64,000 nucleotides of DNA from Sclerotiophoma versabilis (taxonomy: Eukaryota; Ascomycota; Dothideomycetes; Pleosporales; Didymellaceae), in contig JAAROD010000058.1 in the NCBI GenBank assembly GCA_012274445.1, positions 186,001 through 250,000 of the forward strand, written 5' to 3'. Of this stretch, positions 1 through 11,045 are shown one piece after another. Below the pieces are notes generated by a model. That model was not told the origin of the DNA and did not search any database. It worked only from the letters and a program-made list of their open reading frames with translations. The number at the start of each line of letters is the position of its first letter. Positions within the stretch are counted from its first letter, which is position 1. Made by a program: the position numbers and the translations under genes.

Positions 1-617
1 GTAGCATCGGCCACGATCTGCAAGACCATTTTCGCGCTCTCGCGCCTCGACACTTCCCCCGCGTTGTCGAAATGTGTGCATAATCCCACGAGCGTCTTCT
101 TGCTGCTCTTGTGCAGGAATGTGCCGACGGTGACGATCCGCACGCTCCCTGCATCCCATCCTTTCCCCGGCTTGTCGGGAGTGGGCGAGAGCCAGACGGT
201 CTTCCACTGCGTGACGTCCCAGACCGAGGGCCGGTAGATGATGGGACTGTATTCGCCTTTTTGTTTGCCATCGTCACGACCAACGCCGATGTATGTCCAT
301 TTATCTTGCCCTGACGATGAGGCTGTCGGGGAGTTGGTGTTGTTCAGACCAGCGAGGATGTCCAGCAGTTGTCCGTGCAGTACTTCTTGCAAGCAGATGA
401 ATGCTTCTGGGTTATGGAGGGTGTTGTATTTGAGCTCGTTGACAATTAAGTCTTTTCTGTCGGACCACGGCTTCTCGCCCTTGAATGGTGAGTCAGTCGC
501 ATAGCGGATGTTGTGGGTTAAGATGCGGATTGGGAGGGAGGCGTGTGCTTTCATGGTCAAAGTGAGTTCTGTCGTGAAGACGAGCAGTGTTCTGAAGGTT
601 GATGTTGGAAAGAGCAT
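1..617 (-). CDS. Secreted endonuclease/exonuclease/phosphatase-family protein (3' end cut off by window)
   Basis: The minus strand is open from an ATG at 617 to the window edge without an intron. The first ~26 residues are hydrophobic and end in AHA-S, which looks like a signal peptide. A second in-frame ATG at 554 would remove it, so I prefer 617. After that come family hallmarks: an ILTHNIRY strand, the catalytic-Glu motif FICLQEV, a WKTVWLSPTPDKPGKGWD segment and VGLCTHFDN, typical of the EEP fold of Mg-dependent phosphodiesterases and nucleases. The C-terminal part with the catalytic Asp/His lies outside the window. The substrate cannot be told; fungal secreted relatives are annotated only as EEP proteins. 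Fold assignment is firm, function is not. Confidence 0.8.
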   Translation of the reverse strand, partial: MLFPTSTFRTLLVFTTELTLTMKAHASLPIRILTHNIRYATDSPFKGEKPWSDRKDLIVNELKYNTLHNPEAFICLQEVLHGQLLDILAGLNNTNSPTASSSGQDKWTYIGVGRDDGKQKGEYSPIIYRPSVWDVTQWKTVWLSPTPDKPGKGWDAGSVRIVTVGTFLHKSSKKTLVGLCTHFDNAGEVSRRESAKMVLQIVADA

Positions 618-1110
618 GGCGACAAGCGTAGGTGACGTTATACCCCGCACATCAACGTAGGACCGAGGTGATGATATGATGATAATGCCTAAGGTAGTCG
701 CGATGCTGTTGATGAAGGTAGCGCCTCAAGTCTTTGTATCAGGTACGCTAAGGTTTGTGATATGCGGACCAGTGATGAGCTCAACAAGTGTCACGCTGAG
801 CATCGAGCGACTATGCCTAAGAATACGAACAAGTGCAATTCGTGTCTACTCACTTGCTGCAAGGTCGGGCTCTACCTGTACCAGGACCATAGACGCCCAA
901 GTACGTTCTGTGGACCAAGTGACTTGTAATACATAGTACGTTTCTTTCCAGACAGAGACGCCCATGGCCTCTGTGCACCTCCACATGCTCCCAATGATTC
1001 ATTGTTTATACAAAAGATCTTGGCCTATCGTTGCCAATTCCGAAAGGTCAATTCATATCACCGCTGCAAAAATCATGCGCCTATCTGGGGAGCTCCTGAC
1101 CACCATGGCA
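618..1110. other. Intergenic, no gene seen
   Basis: This is the upstream region of the EEP gene and the 3' side of SNF5. Short open frames here have no coding character and I see no repeat or RNA gene. Confidence 0.5.
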
Positions 1111-3573
1111 CTACGAGACTGGTCGCCCAATCCTATTCGACACGTTGCTCATGTGCTGCCTGTTCTTAAGATGCAACTCGAAATTTGTTACTGTTTGCCC
1201 CGGGCCTGCGTTGTAAAGCTTTCCTGGACAGTCCTGGCAGCGTATCCTTGGGAGGTAATAAGCTTTGTGGTTTGGCAGTAGAGGGTCGTTGAGGGAGAGG
1301 CCATCGACTTTGACTGCTTTGGATTCGATCTTGCCGGTTTCGCGATTCTCATGGGCTTCGTTCATGACAACGTAACGCATGGTGGATTCGAATTTGTGGT
1401 CGGGGTTACGGTCACGAAGGTCTTGGAGGGCTTGTTGCAGCCATACTGGAGAGGGAGGCTTGAGGTTGTTAACCCACATACATATATATTCAAGCGGTCA
1501 ACTTACTGTTTGCGATTGGGCTGGCGCCGGCCATGGCGCGTCTAATGATCCATCAGGTTTGTAATGCCACTGCTTTGCCTGAGGTTTCGGTGTAGGCGTA
1601 GAAGGCGGGCGTGGTGAAGCTTCAGACGGTTTTGAGGTTGGCGCTACGGCTGGCGAGGGAGGCGGGGGCATGGAGTTGGCGCTAGGTGTACCTCGTGCTG
1701 GTAGAGAGGTGGGTGCCATCATGGGTGTAGATGCAGGCTTCGCGAACGCCCTGGGGTTTCTCTGCCATTCTCTGAGTTTCGCAGGCGATATGTGAAGTTT
1801 GATGATGAATGTAGTAGGCTCTGGTACACTCTCTTCCCGTGCTTCATATCTCTGGGCTCTTGTTGAGCGATGCTCTCGAGTCTCTTGAAGTTGAACGATC
1901 TCCGGAGTTGCTGATCGCCCTATAGCCGACCTCATGGCCGCCTGGGCTGACACTGCGGCTCCGCGCATACCTCTTGTTCGTGCAGTCCCACCAGTAATCT
2001 GTGCCGGCGCTGGTGATTCCATAATCGAATCGTCACTATCAGAGTCGTCTGAATCATCGTCAGCGCCACGTCTCCGGCCTTCCCTCGCCTTCCTGGTCGC
2101 CTTAAACAGGTGGCTCTCTTCTAACGTCTCAGCCGCTCCAGGGAGAACAGAGGAAACGATCAAGGTTCGAACAGTTCGCTGGCGATCCTTGAGATCAGGT
2201 AGTGCGGGACCTCCACGTCTGTTGACTGATCGTTTCTGTCGCCGCTGCTCGCGCAGAATAGATACTTCTGCCCGCTCCAACTCAGCATGGCTTAACTCAT
2301 ACAGATATGGCTGGTAGTCCTTTGTTGATTGTATGGGCCGGAAGACAGAAGGCAAGGGAGAGGCGAGGAAATTGTCCTGGATGTCTGCATCCTCGACCGG
2401 TCGTCCATCGAAGGGGTGGCCTGTAATGTACAGACTCTTTGTAAACATCTGGCATTGCTCTCGTATTGAGTGCGCGATTGCGGTGACAAACTCTCCACTA
2501 AGAGAAAGATCAGCAGCCATCTGTGTCGCAAACTCTTCGGGCGAGTTCAAGGCGTTGTTGATCTCCCATTCGAATTGGTCGACCAGGGTGTGCTGACCGA
2601 TTGTGATGTTCAGCTTGATGAGGATGCGCATTTCGTCGTTCTTGTAGGCCGAGTAGGGCTGGGATGGATCGAGGGGCTCGTCGTCGAAGAAGGCGTGGGG
2701 GTAGTAGTCCTGGATCTGCTCGCGGATCTCGCGGTCGACTTGGTGGATTACGTTCTGGTGCAGTTCGGGGGGGATCTGGAAGTCTTCGACAAGGGTCCGG
2801 GCGACGAGCAAAGGGTCGGTAACGCGGTCGTGGAGGTTCCAGGTGAAGGTGTCTCGCAGCTTCAGCCTGTCCAGCTCGATGTCCAGGCGCACTGGCACCA
2901 GCTCTTCCACCTGCTCGGCCTGCTGCGCGCCCTTCTCGCGATCGACCTTGAGCTGGGGCGCGGCACGTCGTCCGGCGCGTTTGGCCTGGCTGGGATAGAG
3001 CAGGTGCGGCAGCTGGGAGCGCGGGTCTCGGGGGTTGGTCTGCAGATCGGTGATGCCATTGCCGTAGCCAGTATAGCCGTAGCCAAAGATGGCGCCGGGG
3101 TTCTGTCGGCGCACGGGGAAGACTTCTTCGCGGTAGAAGTCACGCAGGTCGTTCAGCTCGCCGTAGACCTTTTCCGAGTACTTGCTGCGCTCGTACTTGT
3201 TGACGCTGTCCAAGAGGTCGCGGGCAATGTAGCGGTTGAGCAGCGCCGTCTGCTGCGCCGCCTGGGCCTCGGTGAGCTCCTGCGCGGGCGCGGTCGAGGG
3301 CTTGCGCGAGCCCGAGTGCGAGCGCTTGCGGGACGCGCCATGGACGGCGTCGGCGGCGGGAGAGTCCATGTTCACGCCCGAGGCAGCGAGCACGGCCTTG
3401 GCCTTTTGCTTGCCGTCGCGGACCGCGTTGGGGTCGCCCGGCGCATCGAAGCTCGAGGCGGCAGAGGCGGCAGAGGCGGGCGGCTGGACCGCGCCGTTGG
3501 GGTGCGACGCGCCGTTTTGCGATTGCGACGGGTCTTGCGCGGCGGGGGCGTCGGCGCCGGAGGGGGAGGGCAT
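1111..3573 (-). CDS. SNF5: SNF5/SFH1/SMARCB1-like chromatin-remodelling subunit
   Basis: Core subunit of SWI/SNF or RSC-type nucleosome remodellers in the nucleus. Exon 1 is 3573-1507 and exon 2 is 1458-1111, separated by a 48-nt intron (GTAAGT donor, GTTAACA branch region, CTCAAG acceptor). The joined protein is 804 residues. Residues 1-110 are low complexity. From about residue 225 to 440 lie the two SNF5 repeats: the first carries FTWNLHDRVTDPLLVARTL and a second begins at RILIKLNITIGQHTLVDQF. A basic, Ser/Pro-rich region follows. Exon 2 encodes a conserved end with YYLPRIRCQDCPGKLYNAGP and NFELHLKNRQH, a CxxC-containing motif I know from fungal SNF5 homologues. I cannot separate SNF5 from SFH1 by eye. 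A long open frame on the opposite strand is a GC-bias shadow. Confidence 0.9.
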
Positions 3574-3840
3574 GGCGTGGATGGAGGGTCGGGGGCGAGG
3601 TCAGAGGGCTGTTGCGCGCATGGAGCTGCGGGAGGTTAGTGGGCGTCGGCGTCGAAAGCGGTCGCGACGCAGCAACAGGGGCGCCGTCGGGGACGCCCAC
3701 GCGCAGCGCCATCGCGACAGCAACACCAGCAGGGCGTTGCGAGGGGGGGAGGACAAAACACACCTGGGCACCATGCACTCTGCGCGTCGTCGCTCGGCTG
3801 GGCCGCTGTATGGCTGAGCAGGTCGTGCCGATCGGGTCCG

Positions 3841-3875
3841 TCACGGTCACGGTCACGGTCACGGTCACGGTCACG
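3841..3875. repeat. TCACGG hexamer array
   Basis: Almost six perfect head-to-tail copies of the hexamer TCACGG, about 270 bp upstream of the SNF5 start codon. It may be a plain microsatellite or a cluster of regulatory sites; the sequence cannot decide. Confidence 0.9.
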
Positions 3876-4350
3876 AGTGGAATCCACCACCAGAGCGCAG
3901 CCCGGCAGGGCTCTCACGGCGCAGGAATTGGCACGCCCGAATCGGCGAAAACGCTCTCGGTCGCTGTGCCTGGGGACCTAGGGGCAATTGGGCGCGGGAG
4001 GGTAAGCGTCGGAATGATGCCGTCACCGAGTGTTGTGTCAGGCAGGCTGGAGGTCCTCAAGGGATCGCGCCCGCCTAGGCTGGGTCACAAGCCCGCTTGC
4101 TGCACCTTGTCTCTGCCCCGGTTGCCAGCAGCTCTCCCGTCCAGCGACCAGGCTGAGACTGGTGCATCCAGCTGTAAGCCCACCTGGATCGTGCCAACAC
4201 CTGTCCGCCGCTGTTCTGCTGTGCCTTGGGTGTACACATCAGCAGTGTCTCACGTGACGACGCCAAGCCCTGACCTGTGAACAGTGCCCTCTTGAGCAGA
4301 GACGAGGCCAGCGGTGAGCGGCGAGCGGCGATGAGAGATGCTCAAGAATC

Positions 4351-4450
4351 TGCATTGCTTGTGGACTGATTGCATTGCTTGTAGACTGATTGCATTGCTT
4401 GTAGACTGATTGCATTGCTTGTAGACTGATTGCATTGCTTGTAGACTGAT
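4351..4450. repeat. 20-bp minisatellite, five copies
   Basis: Five contiguous copies of tgcattgcttgtagactgat; only the first copy differs, by one base (gtgg for gtag). The near-identity suggests recent slippage or unequal exchange. It lies about 290 bp downstream of the VPS74 stop codon. Confidence 0.95.
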
Positions 4451-4738
4451 TGCACGGTTGGTTCAATCTGTGCATTAAACGCTTTCAATAAGAAGAGGCT
4501 GCTACCCTACAGCCCAACGCCTGTGTCCCAGGAACCATTTTGCTGCGGACAGAACGCTATGAACGAAGAGACCGCATCCATGTAGAATCATCATCACAAG
4601 CTGGGTCCAAACTCGGTACCCTTGGTCTCTGCTATGTATCCGACGTTCACGTTCCCAGCGTGAGCTCCGAGAGCTTTTGGGTGGAACAACGAGAGCGAGA
4701 AGCTCATTGAGGTTGACATGTGCGACAAGTGATGGCAC

Positions 4739-5948
4739 TTAAAGGAGAGAATCGAGCCTTGTGAAGACACTCAGACACGCGGCGACCACCTGGCAGTCGG
4801 TTAGCACCATCATAACAGGCTGTCCATCAGGTGCAGACTTACCTCCATCTGGAGCTCCTTGTCCTTGCCGGCGTTGATCTCGTCGTTGATCAGCTGCCCC
4901 AGGTTCGCACCTACTCCCTGGCCGCCTCCCGCTCTCCTGGCAAACGGCCATTGCGAGTACTCTGCCAGCAGTTCGTCGACCTGGGCGAATGCACGCTCCC
5001 TCGCCTCGTGTCCCAGTGTAGTGAGAGCGTTCTCGAGCACGTTGGCAGCGTAGGCAGCGCAGACCATGGCAACGGTGCGGAGAGTCCTGAACTCCAGCTC
5101 CTCGGGAAGGAACTGGCTGCCGGGCAGGACGACGGTGCGGTTGGTCAGGAGGTTGCGGACTCGGCGCCTGATCTCGTCCTTTGCTGCGCCCTCTGCGACG
5201 GGATGTGTAGCCATGTCGAACAAGAGGAAGTTCTTCTTCTCGGTGCGCAGGATGCCCTTGTCGACGAGGCCCTTGCAGAGGCGTTCGCGGACTTGCTTGA
5301 GTTGGTAGCCGATCTTCATGAGGTTCCATGTCTCGCCTGTGGGGGTCAGTCATGGGCGCTGCGCACACGTGTGCTGGTGCCTACCGCTCATGAGGTCGAT
5401 CCAGGAGTTGACGCTCATCTTCTCGCTCGACTTCATCATCTTCAGGGCCTCGTCCAGCAGCACCTCCCCCGTCAGCGTGTCGTCGATGACCTCGATAACC
5501 CGGTCGGCGAGAGGGAAGCGCCGCCGCGACGAGTCCTTCTGCATGCTTATGCGGCCCCGGAAGGCCAATTCTATGACGATGCATCCGCGCAGTGCGTACG
5601 AGATGTTGTCGTTCCAGAAGGAAAGGTAGCCCTAGCCTCAAGTATCAGCCCGCGCCCTCGCCCGGCAGCCTGCCCGGGGCCACGCACCTGCTTGTCCTTC
5701 AGGCCCATGAGGATGATCTCCTCCATGAGCGTCAGCTTCGGCTGCTTGCTGCGCTCCGCATTCTCGCTGATGTCGCGCGGGTCGAAGGCGATCTTGTGCC
5801 CGTTCTCCGAGTTCTCGTACGACGTTTCTGGAGCGCGGTCGCGGTCGCTCCGGGGCGCAGGCGAAGCCACGCGGCTGCCCTCGTCCTCGGTGCTGCCTGT
5901 CGCCGCACCAGCTCCTCTTCGGCGCACCACGCCAGACGTCGAAGCCAT
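4739..5948 (-). CDS. VPS74: GOLPH3/Vps74 family Golgi PI4P-binding adaptor
   Basis: A peripheral Golgi protein that binds phosphatidylinositol 4-phosphate and retains glycosyltransferases. Four exons, 5948-5688, 5631-5385, 5336-4843 and 4789-4739, give 350 residues; introns are 56, 48 and 53 nt and every junction restores family sequence. The N-terminal ~75 residues are low complexity. The GPP34 domain starts at LTLMEEIILMGLKDKQ and continues across intron 1 into GYLSFWNDNISYALRG, which contains the conserved Trp region used for lipid binding. RGRISMQKDSSRRRFPLADR and WIDLMSGETWN follow. The last 17 codons are a separate small exon ending in TRLDSLL; reading through its intron gives a false end. 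Length agrees with fungal homologues. Confidence 0.95.
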
Positions 5949-6481
5949 CGGGTGTGGTTGGGGAGCGGGGTGGGGGGTTGTGCTGGAGACTATGGGCGGT
6001 GCTCCTAGATGGGCTCAGAGTCGGCGGCGCTCGGGCGCATGCGCGTCACCTTCACGACTGCGGGCCTGCGACTTTTGCGGGGCCGGTGGCGTGGAGAGGC
6101 GTGGCAGGGCCGGGACGTCAAGATGGGCGCTGTCTGGCGAGTTCGTGTGAGCGTGCGTCGAGGACGGTGTTGCTCGTTGGTGCTGCGGCCGCGCCAGCCA
6201 GCCCGCTCAAGGGCACTCGCGACATGTCTCGGGCCCACACGGGCTCCGCGTAGGGCATGCAGACGGACACTTGCACTCGACCGAACTTCGCATGGGACCA
6301 GGTGCACGTGTGTTGGAAAGTGGATAGCCTCGTTTCTATCGAAAGTACTTGTTGCCATCCCAGAGCTGTTTTACACGCAGGGAAATATATAACAATGTCG
6401 GCAGAACCGACCAACCAATTCCACTCCATCCACCTTCAACCATCTCCACACATTGGATTGCACCCAGCGCTCCAGTGCCAT
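5949..6481. other. Intergenic between VPS74 and the acyl carrier protein gene
   Basis: VPS74 upstream sequence and the 3' flank of the acyl carrier protein gene. Nothing else is supported. Confidence 0.5.
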
Positions 6482-7155
6482 TTAGTGAGCTGTCCGCCTG
6501 TCAGTAATCTGCCCCCCGCTTCGAGTGCACTGCGGCTTACCGTCGGGCTGGCGGAGAATGTACTCGACTGCTTGCTTGACTGTGATTTCATCAGTGCCTG
6601 CACCGGGCAAAACGGCAGGAGAGACATACCGCTGTGGATGGCGTCGGCCTCCTTGTCTGGGATCTCGATGCTGAATTCCTGTGCTGCCGTCAGAGCTGCC
6701 TCGCGCTTGTGCGGTCCAATGCGACTGACCTCCTCAATCGCCATGACCACCTCTACGGTGTCGAGGCTGTCAAGACCGAGGTCGTTGTGGAAGTGCGACT
6801 CGCCGTTGAGCTAGGGCACGTCAGTCTGCGTCCCCTTGGACCAGCAGTCGATGGGAAGCTACCTTGGAGGCGTCCTGGACCTGCATCTTCGTTAGCTGCG
6901 CTGCCCCGTGTGCATCGCAACGCCACAGGGCCGTACCTTGTCGAAGTTCTTCAGGAGGTCCATTATCCTGCCCTGGACCTCCTCCTGCGACAGACCGGCG
7001 CTGGAGGCGTAGCTTCGTACGGCCTGGAAGTATGCGGCGGGAGTGGTCTGCTGGCGCTGGACGAAGGCGCGCGCCGGGCGGGCAATTGAGGCCTGGCATC
7101 GCGGCGCAGCGCGGACGGCGGACCTTGCGGACCTGAGGAGAGCTGTGCGGAACAT
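6482..7155 (-). CDS. Mitochondrial acyl carrier protein (NDUFAB1-type)
   Basis: Carries acyl chains in mitochondrial type II fatty-acid and lipoate synthesis and is an accessory subunit of complex I. Six exons (7155-6937, 6880-6863, 6810-6730, 6678-6630, 6579-6541, 6489-6482) encode 137 residues; introns are 50-56 nt. Residues 1 to ~50 are Arg/Ala-rich without acidic residues, a mitochondrial presequence. The phosphopantetheine site is Ser94 in GLDSLDTVEVVMAIEE. Exon 2 has only 18 nt and exon 6 only 8 nt. For the last intron I chose the acceptor at 6490 because it ends the protein in QPDAH, the usual fungal end. An AG seven bases upstream, or retention of the intron, would give unrelated tails. 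The gene is divergent from the complex I 23-kDa subunit gene. Confidence 0.93.
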
Positions 7156-7548
7156 GGTGGGCGGGTGGGGGGGTGACGAGGGGCGATGGGTCGGGGTGGG
7201 AGGTTGCGGGTGGTGATGATGCTCGACGACTGCAAAGAAAGCTACGGCGCCGCTCACGTGACCAGACTGGGTATGATGCCCACCCAACCACACACGCCAC
7301 GCACCACACGCACACGCAAGCAGAGAGCTGTCGAAGCTTGCAATAGACCGACCAAGGCCGCCTGATCCTCCCGCACCGCGCTGCACCCCCAACTTGGCCG
7401 CTCGCCGCTCTGTCAACGCTCTCCCAACTCCGGCCAATCACAGCGATTTCGTTACATCTCGAGCGACTCAACTACGGGAACCAAGCTTGAACCTCACAAT
7501 TGTCTGCCACCCTCCCATCGCCGCCCACACCACTCGCACGCGCCCACG
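7156..7548. promoter_or_regulatory. Bidirectional promoter, acyl carrier protein / complex I 23-kDa subunit
   Basis: 393 bp separate the start codons of two divergent mitochondrial complex I genes. A CCAAT pentamer lies on the + strand at 7434-7438, about 110 bp before the 23-kDa start. CCAAT is the core site of the fungal HAP/CBC complex, which often controls respiratory genes; its use here is inferred. Confidence 0.55.
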
Positions 7549-8358
7549 ATGGCCAGCACCAAGCCATTGACCATGCTGGCTCGCGGCCCATCGGCCACCA
7601 CACTGCTCAGGCAGGCCCAGTTCGCTCCACGCTTCGCCTCGCCCGCCACCGTCGCCTTCTTCAGCACAACCCTCGCCCGCGCCGCCACGCCTGCAGGCCC
7701 TCCCCCGCCCGGGTTCCGGTTACCGCGCCAGAAGAAGTGGGACGAGGGCGAGTCGGCGCTGGACAAGGCGGGCAAGTACTTCTTGCTCATGGAGATGTTC
7801 CGCGGCATGTATGTGTCGCTGGAGCAGTTTTTCAGGCCACCGTGAGTCCCCAATTCGCGCCCTCCTCTTCCACAGACGCCTTGGGATCCCGTTCCTGACC
7901 GCTGCTTAGATACACCATCTTCTACCCCTTCGAGAAGGGCCCCATCTCCCCCCGCTTCCGCGGCGAGCACGCCCTGAGACGGTACCCGACTGGCGAGGAG
8001 CGCTGCATTGCCTGCAAGCTCTGCGAAGCCATCTGCCCCGCCCAGGCTATCACAATTGAGGCCGAGGAGCGCATGGACGGCAGCAGGAGGACTACACGCT
8101 ACGACATCGACATGACAAAGTGCATCTACTGCGGTCTCTGCCAGGAGTCCTGCCCCGTTGATGCCATTGTTGAGGGTATGACACTTGGCCACCACGCAGA
8201 CATACTCAATTGCTAACCAAGATGCAGGCCCCAACGCCGAGTACGCCACCGAGACACGAGAGGAGCTCCTCTACAACAAGGAGAAGCTGTTGGCCAACGG
8301 AGACAAGTGGGAGCCTGAGATTGCAGCCGCTGCCCGTGCGGACGCACCTTACAGATAA
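7549..8358 (+). CDS. NADH:ubiquinone oxidoreductase 23-kDa Fe-S subunit (NDUFS8/TYKY)
   Basis: Peripheral-arm subunit of mitochondrial complex I carrying two [4Fe-4S] clusters (N6a and N6b). Three exons, 7549-7841, 7910-8175 and 8228-8358, give 229 residues. The N-terminal ~40 residues are a presequence (Ser/Ala/Arg-rich, FFSTTLARAA). After ALRRYPTGEERC come the two 8Fe ferredoxin motifs: CIACKLCEAICP (Cys130/133/136/140) and CIYCGLCQESCP (Cys169/172/175/179); all eight ligands are intact. The C-terminus ARADAPYR is family-like. Length matches fungal orthologues. The long antisense open frame is a shadow. Confidence 0.97.
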
Positions 8359-8825
8359 CGGAAGAGTAGACTGCGAAAGAGAGAACGGTGCTCCGGGTCT
8401 GTACATAGTAGGAGAGCGGCCATGTCTAGCTCAGCAATTGGTTTCCTTTGTGGATTGTACTGTGATTGTACAAGAGTAAAACTCAAGTTTCAACTTCAAC
8501 AAACAAACAACAACATAAAAAAAAAAAAAGAATTGTATCCTGACGCGACCGTGAGATAGGGAAAGCTGACAAGTGCACTCATCTCGATCCCATTGTGGAC
8601 AAGCCAGAACGTGTGATGCCCTCGGAAGACGTCATAGTATTCAATCGCTGTACATACTCCCTGACGCCCAGACAATGCCAGGATATCAAACGCCAAAATG
8701 CCTCCCAGAATTTTGTGCATGCTCTCAAACGCAATGCTTCCCGGATGAATCTCATCTTTTCCTTTCCCATTCATCCATTCCCCTCCGTCCAATACACATC
8801 TCTCGCTTCACCTATACACTGCCAT
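8359..8825. other. Convergent intergenic region
   Basis: 3' flanks of the complex I gene and of SURF6. Contains a run of 13 A at 8517-8529. No gene seen. Confidence 0.5.
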
Positions 8826-10515
8826 TTATTTCCCCTTGAATGTTCCCTCGAACCCTGGTCTCTTCGCCGGCTTCTTGCCACCCTTCTTGGGCATGCCCTT
8901 CTTCTTGCCCTTGACGCCCTTGCTCTCTCTCCTTGCCTTGAGGTTCTCTTCGCGCTTCTTCTGCCTCTTCTCCTTGCCGTCGGCGACATTGGTGAGGCGC
9001 TCCTTCCACTCCTGTTTGCTCTTGTCCTTCTGCTTCTGCTGGCGCTTCAAGCTCTTCTTCAGCAGGTTGACATCATCGAAGACTTTCTCGCCCTGCGCCC
9101 GCTTCTTGGCGTTCAACCAGAGATCCTTCTCCTGGATGTCTTTGCGCTTCTCTTCGTCGTAGCTGTTGATACGCGCTTGCTTTTTCTGAGCTGCTTCCAG
9201 TGCCGTCTTGGTGTCTGACTTGCCCTTCTTCTTGCGTGACTCGAGGAACTTGGAGAGCCCGCCTTCGAGCTCTTGCCCGTCTTCCCAGGCTACCCGGCCA
9301 AAGTTGAAGCTGCGCTCGTGTTCTGGTGATCGAGCTGGGAAGATGGACGGTGAGCCGGACCCTCCTCTTATCCGTGCAAGTTGCTCTTCTGCTTTCTGGC
9401 GCGCTTCGTCTTCTTTGGCGTCCTGACGAGCCGACTTCTTCGCAGCCTGGCGGGCTGCTTCCTTCTTCCGGCGGGCTTCGATGAGCTCGGCTCGGTTCTT
9501 TGCGGGACGCCCATCGGGTCCGTCAGCCTTGCGCGCTGCGCGCATGGCCTCGAGCTTGGCGTTCAGCCGTGCGCGGAACTCCTCTTGACTCTTCTCGTCG
9601 ATCTGTAACGGCTTCTTTTCTTTCTTTGCGTCCTTCTTTGTAGCTGCTTCTTCAGGAACGGAGGTTGACGATGAGGCATCGGACGCTGCTGAGGTATTGG
9701 AATTTGCAGTAGTGGTGGGAGCGGTGGACTGACCCTCTTCAACATCAACGAGTCCACTGACGTCTAGGGCCTCGATGCGATCCTCGGGGTCCTCAAGGCC
9801 ATCGTCCGCCTCGTCGTCTTCATCATCTTCGTCCTCGACGACATCTTGCTTGGATTTCTTCGTCTCTTTTGGCGCAGTAAGACCTGCTTTGAACTCAGCC
9901 TGCGACGCTTTTCGTGCATCTTCCTGCTTCTTCTTTGCCGCTTGCTTTTCCTTCTTCTTTTCCTTCTTTTTCTCAGCCTTGATCTCAGCCTTTGTTAATG
10001 TCCGGCCTTCCTTGGTAATCTCTTCAGGTTCAGCATCGGCGTCCTTCTTTGTCTTTTGCTTCTTGGGCTTCTTTATCCCTTCGAGCGGTGTCTCCTTCAC
10101 AATATCCATGTCAAGGTCTGAAGAGGGTGCCTCTGAGACAGCATCGTCCTCGACTTCGCCCTCAAGTTCGCGCTTGCGCTTGCGTGCGTTCTCGTCCAGT
10201 ACGTCCTGGGCAGACTTGTGTGATGCGGGATCCAGCTTCGCTCGCTTGGCGGCCTGACGCTCTTCGGTGGTCTGCTTCTTCTTCTTTTGCCATTGCGTCT
10301 GTGGAGTATGTCAGCGAAAAGCTGGTGCCACTAGCGCGGCGGTGCATACACTTGTAATACTCTCGTCTTTGCCGTAGTAGTCTTTGGCTGGAATCAGCGA
10401 CATCAATCCCTCGAAAGCCCGGGCATGGCTCTTCAATCTCGACTAGAGCTCTCAGTTAGCGGCAAGAACGGTGCGGGGGCGCCCTTCTGCAGCATACCTC
10501 AAGGTCGTCGGGCAT
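8826..10515 (-). CDS. RRP14: SURF6/Rrp14 family nucleolar ribosome-biogenesis protein
   Basis: A basic nucleolar protein needed for 60S (and early 40S) ribosomal subunit assembly. Exons 10515-10498, 10442-10350 and 10298-8826 encode 527 residues; exon 1 has only six codons (MPDDLE) before a 55-nt intron. Exon 2 encodes SRLKSHARAFEGLMSLIPAK and YYGKDES, the conserved SURF6 N-terminal motif, which supports the added exons. The middle is Lys/Glu-rich with an acidic run (DEDDEDDEADD). The C-terminal SURF6 domain includes FNFGRVAWEDGQELEGGL, DLWLNAKKRAQGEKVFDD and a Lys-rich end FEGTFKGK. The composition is expected for a nucleolar RNA-binding protein. Starting at the internal ATG at 10109 would lose the conserved N-terminus. 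Confidence 0.93.
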
Positions 10516-11045
10516 GTTGACACAAAAATCAGATTGCACGTGGTCGTGTATTAACTGAGTGTAAAATTATCCTGCAGGCCGTGACGTCGACGTCTGAAGT
10601 TGCAGCGGCGAGATCGTGTGCATTCAAATTCGAAATCTTGGCGTTCGAAATGCGAAATCTTTAGGGTTCTTAGTTCCTTCCTTTTTACCGCCTTCGCACG
10701 GACCTCAGACCCACTGTAGTCGCGAACCCACCCCAGCCCCCAGCCTCGCAACCCGTGCCCAACTGGCATCGGGCTCGTTCACCAGCATCAGCCTCGTTTA
10801 TACTGTGGCAGTATCCTTGGCTGACTGACTCAGATTCGCAAGTACCTTGCTTATGTCTTGCAAGCACATACGCTGTACGCGATAAATCTAGAGGCGCTGC
10901 GCAGCCACCCGAGCAAACGCAAGCACATTTGCCTCATATATGATCTGCGAGCTAACGTTGCCTGCCTTCTGTAGCGCCTGTCATTCCAAGCGACCGTCGT
11001 ATCTCTATCTTTGCGCTTGCTCCGCTTCTTTGGTCTTTCGCTCAA
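10516..11045. promoter_or_regulatory. Divergent promoter region
   Basis: 530 bp between the SURF6 gene (minus) and the gene starting at 11046 (plus). I see no clear TATA element or repeat. Confidence 0.4.

Larger units (their letters stand above)
3574..4738. other. Intergenic, SNF5 promoter side, with two tandem repeats
   Basis: No coding sequence is supported. The stretch holds a TCACGG hexamer array and a 20-bp minisatellite, listed separately. Open frames across the repeats exist only because of the repeats. Confidence 0.5.

Noticed and set aside
2470..3639. 389-codon plus-strand frame over SNF5
   Set aside because: Antisense of a well-supported exon; valine/leucine-rich text produced by GC bias, no family.
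4831..6150. 439-codon plus-strand frame over VPS74
   Set aside because: Runs antisense through exons and introns of VPS74 and has no domain.
7494..8249. 251-codon minus-strand frame over the complex I subunit
   Set aside because: Shadow of a gene with intact ferredoxin motifs on the other strand.
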